Assembly: GCA_934777095.1 (NCBI GenBank)
Contig: CAKVNP010000102.1
Location: 1 to 7,275 of the forward strand
DNA length: 7,275 bases
Source of the DNA: an uncultured Clostridium sp.
Lineage (GTDB): Bacteria; Bacillota; Clostridia; Clostridiales; Clostridiaceae
Reading direction: 5' to 3'
Shown: one piece after another, positions 5,656 through 7,275 of the stretch
How positions within the stretch are numbered: the first letter of the stretch is position 1
Layout of the letters: every line of letters begins with the position of its first letter
Position numbers and translations under genes: made by a program
The notes under the pieces: generated by a model
What the model saw: only the letters and a program-made list of their open reading frames with translations
Database searches by the model: none
What the model was told of the DNA's origin: nothing

Positions 5656-7275
5656 AAAGCATATCTTAAAGAATCACCAGTTTTATGGTGTACTACCTGT
5701 CAGACATCTATTGCACAGGCAGAACTAGAATCAATTGATCTTGAGACGACCTTTAATTATCTGCCTTTTATGGTACAAGGTAAGAAACTGATTGTAGCAA
5801 CCACCAGGCCAGAATTGTTATTTGGCTGTGTATGCCTTTTTGTAAATCCAGATGATAGCAGGTATACAGAGTATATTGGAAAGAAAGCTATAGTACCATT
5901 GTATAATTATGAAATCCCTATATTAGCAGATGAAAAGGTAGATATTGAGAAAGGTACTGGCGTTGTAATGTGTGCAACTTTTGGAGATACCACCGATGTT
6001 GAATGGTATGAAAAATATAAATTGCCATATAGGAAAGTAATTGAGATAGATGGAACAATTTCTAAGGATACGCCAATTATTGCTGGGCTTAAAGTTAAAG
6101 AAGCGAGAGAAAAAATAATAGAGTGCTTAAAGGAGAATAATCTGCTGATTAAAAGTGAAAACATTATTCATACTGTTTCAGTTCATGATAGATGTAGCAA
6201 TCCAATTGAAATAATTTGTTCTAAGCAGTGGTATATTGATATATTAAGTGAAAAAGAAAGATATTTAAAAGCGGCAGATGAAATAAACTGGTATCCATCT
6301 TATATGAAAAATAAATATATATCATGGGTTGAAAATTTAAAATGGGATTGGTGCATTTCAAGGCAGAGGTATTTTGGAGTTCCTTTCCCAATCTGGTACT
6401 GCAAAAAGTGTGGAGAGCCTATATATGCAGCGGAAAGTCAATTGCCAGTAAATCCATTGGAAGATAAGCCAATAGGAACATGTAGCTGTGGATGTAAAGA
6501 ATATATTGCAGAAAATGCAGTGTTTGATACTTGGGCAACTTCTTCATTGACTCCAATGATTAATGCTGGCTGGGGAACAAATAGAGATTATTCTGATAAG
6601 CTTATTCCTATGGGCATGAGGACACAAGCACATGAAATAATAAGGACCTGGGCATTTTATACTATAGTAAGAAGCCTTTATCATTTAGGCAGGCTTCCTT
6701 GGAAGGATATAATGATTAGTGGATTTGTATTAGCTAAAAGGGGAGAAAAAATAAGCAAATCTAAAAACAATGGTATTTTATCTCCTAGTGAATTAATTAA
6801 GAAACATTCTGCGGATTCCTTAAGATATTGGGCCGCTTCAACAAAGCTAGGAACAGATACAATGTTTTCAGAGGAAGACTTAAAATTATCTAAAAGGTTT
6901 TTAACTAAACTATGGAATGGCTCTAAGTTTGCAATAATGCAGCTTGATGATTATATAGGAGAAAAACCAGCTGAATTAATGATTATAGATCAATGGATTC
7001 TAAATAAGCTAGCTAAGGTAGAAGAGGTAGTTACAAAATATTTAGCTGCTTATGAAATAGGATTAGCAAAACAGGAGATAGATAAGTTTTTCTGGACAGA
7101 TTTTTGTGACAACTATATAGAAATTACTAAGGATAGATTATATAAACCTGAAATTCATGGCCAGCAAGAAAGAAAATCTGCACAATATGCTTTATATCAT
7201 GTTCTTTTAGAAATATTAAAAATGTATTCTATTTATGTACTTTATATTACAGAAGAAATTTATCAGAGTTTTTAT
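5644..7275 (+). pseudogene. valS, valyl-tRNA synthetase lacking its N-terminus (runs off window)
   Basis: An uninterrupted 544-codon frame from just after a TGA (5641-5643) to the window edge encodes most of a ValRS, the class I enzyme that charges tRNA-Val. Present are the zinc-ribbon-like WCTTCQT start, the CP1 editing domain with TTRPELL (5800-5820), a Cys cluster (Cys253, Cys256, Cys280, Cys282, Cys284, counted from 5644), DTWATSS (6526-6546), the KMSKS loop as KISKS (6748-6762) and the start of the anticodon-binding region. PELL in place of PET and TFGDTTDVEWYEKY resemble archaeal-type ValRS. Missing are roughly the first 160-180 residues with the HIGH motif and half the active site. There is no in-frame ATG before 5770 and no ribosome binding site, so aminoacylation by this product is not possible. 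The rest of the frame has no stop or frameshift, so the loss looks recent. It sits directly behind a Val T-box. The 3' end is outside the window. Confidence 0.85.

Noticed and set aside
5640..5670. ATG at 5640 or 5651 as the real start of valS.
   Set aside because: Both are out of frame with ValRS and stop after 9 and 25 codons; neither has a ribosome binding site.
5907..6164. Open minus-strand frame of 85 codons.
   Set aside because: It is antisense to the ValRS editing domain, where the plus strand gives clear family motifs.

Overview
The window is AT-rich and strongly clostridial in character. It has AT-biased codons, strong AGGAGG-like ribosome binding sites, consensus TTGACA/TATAAT promoters, a T-box riboswitch, a CotH-type lipoprotein, a C_GCAxxG_C_C family protein and a MepA-like MATE exporter. 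A Clostridium or close relative (Bacillota, Clostridia) is the best guess; nothing in the window fixes the species. I see no phage structural gene, transposase, integrase, CRISPR array, tRNA or rRNA.

Layout. On the minus strand at the left are a CotH-kinase lipoprotein (58-1228 plus stop) and a small cupin protein (1426-1770), each followed by a hairpin. From 1771 to 2182 there is no intact gene, but a good promoter and ribosome binding site lead into short broken reading frames (about 1855-2098) that look like a decayed small gene. Next, on the plus strand, come a 152-residue kinase-like gene (2183-2641) and a C_GCAxxG_C_C gene with its own promoter (2715-3122), ending in a heptamer repeat and a strong terminator. 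A MATE exporter (3215-4591) converges on that terminator from the minus strand, and its promoter region carries two inverted repeats. A second kinase-like gene (4788-5249) follows on the plus strand. The right end holds a complete T-box leader with a GUA (Val) specifier (about 5303-5628), followed directly by a valyl-tRNA synthetase reading frame (5644 to the window edge) that lacks its N-terminal part.

Two things stand out. First, the two kinase-like genes are paralogs, about 54% identical over an ungapped 152-residue hand alignment. They keep a glycine-rich loop, an ATP-type lysine, an alpha-C-type glutamate and a DYG motif in only about 150 residues, and their catalytic loops have diverged. 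Both are preceded at nearly the same distance by a conserved block of about 29 bp containing TATAAT. Second, the T-box leader is joined to a ValRS missing roughly its first 160-180 residues, including the HIGH region, the start codon and any ribosome binding site, with an 8-bp inverted repeat at the junction. The ValRS has archaeal-type sequence features, so it may be a second, dispensable copy that has been inactivated.

The genes do not form one pathway. Most are single transcription units with their own signals, as expected in an accessory, frequently rearranged part of a clostridial chromosome.
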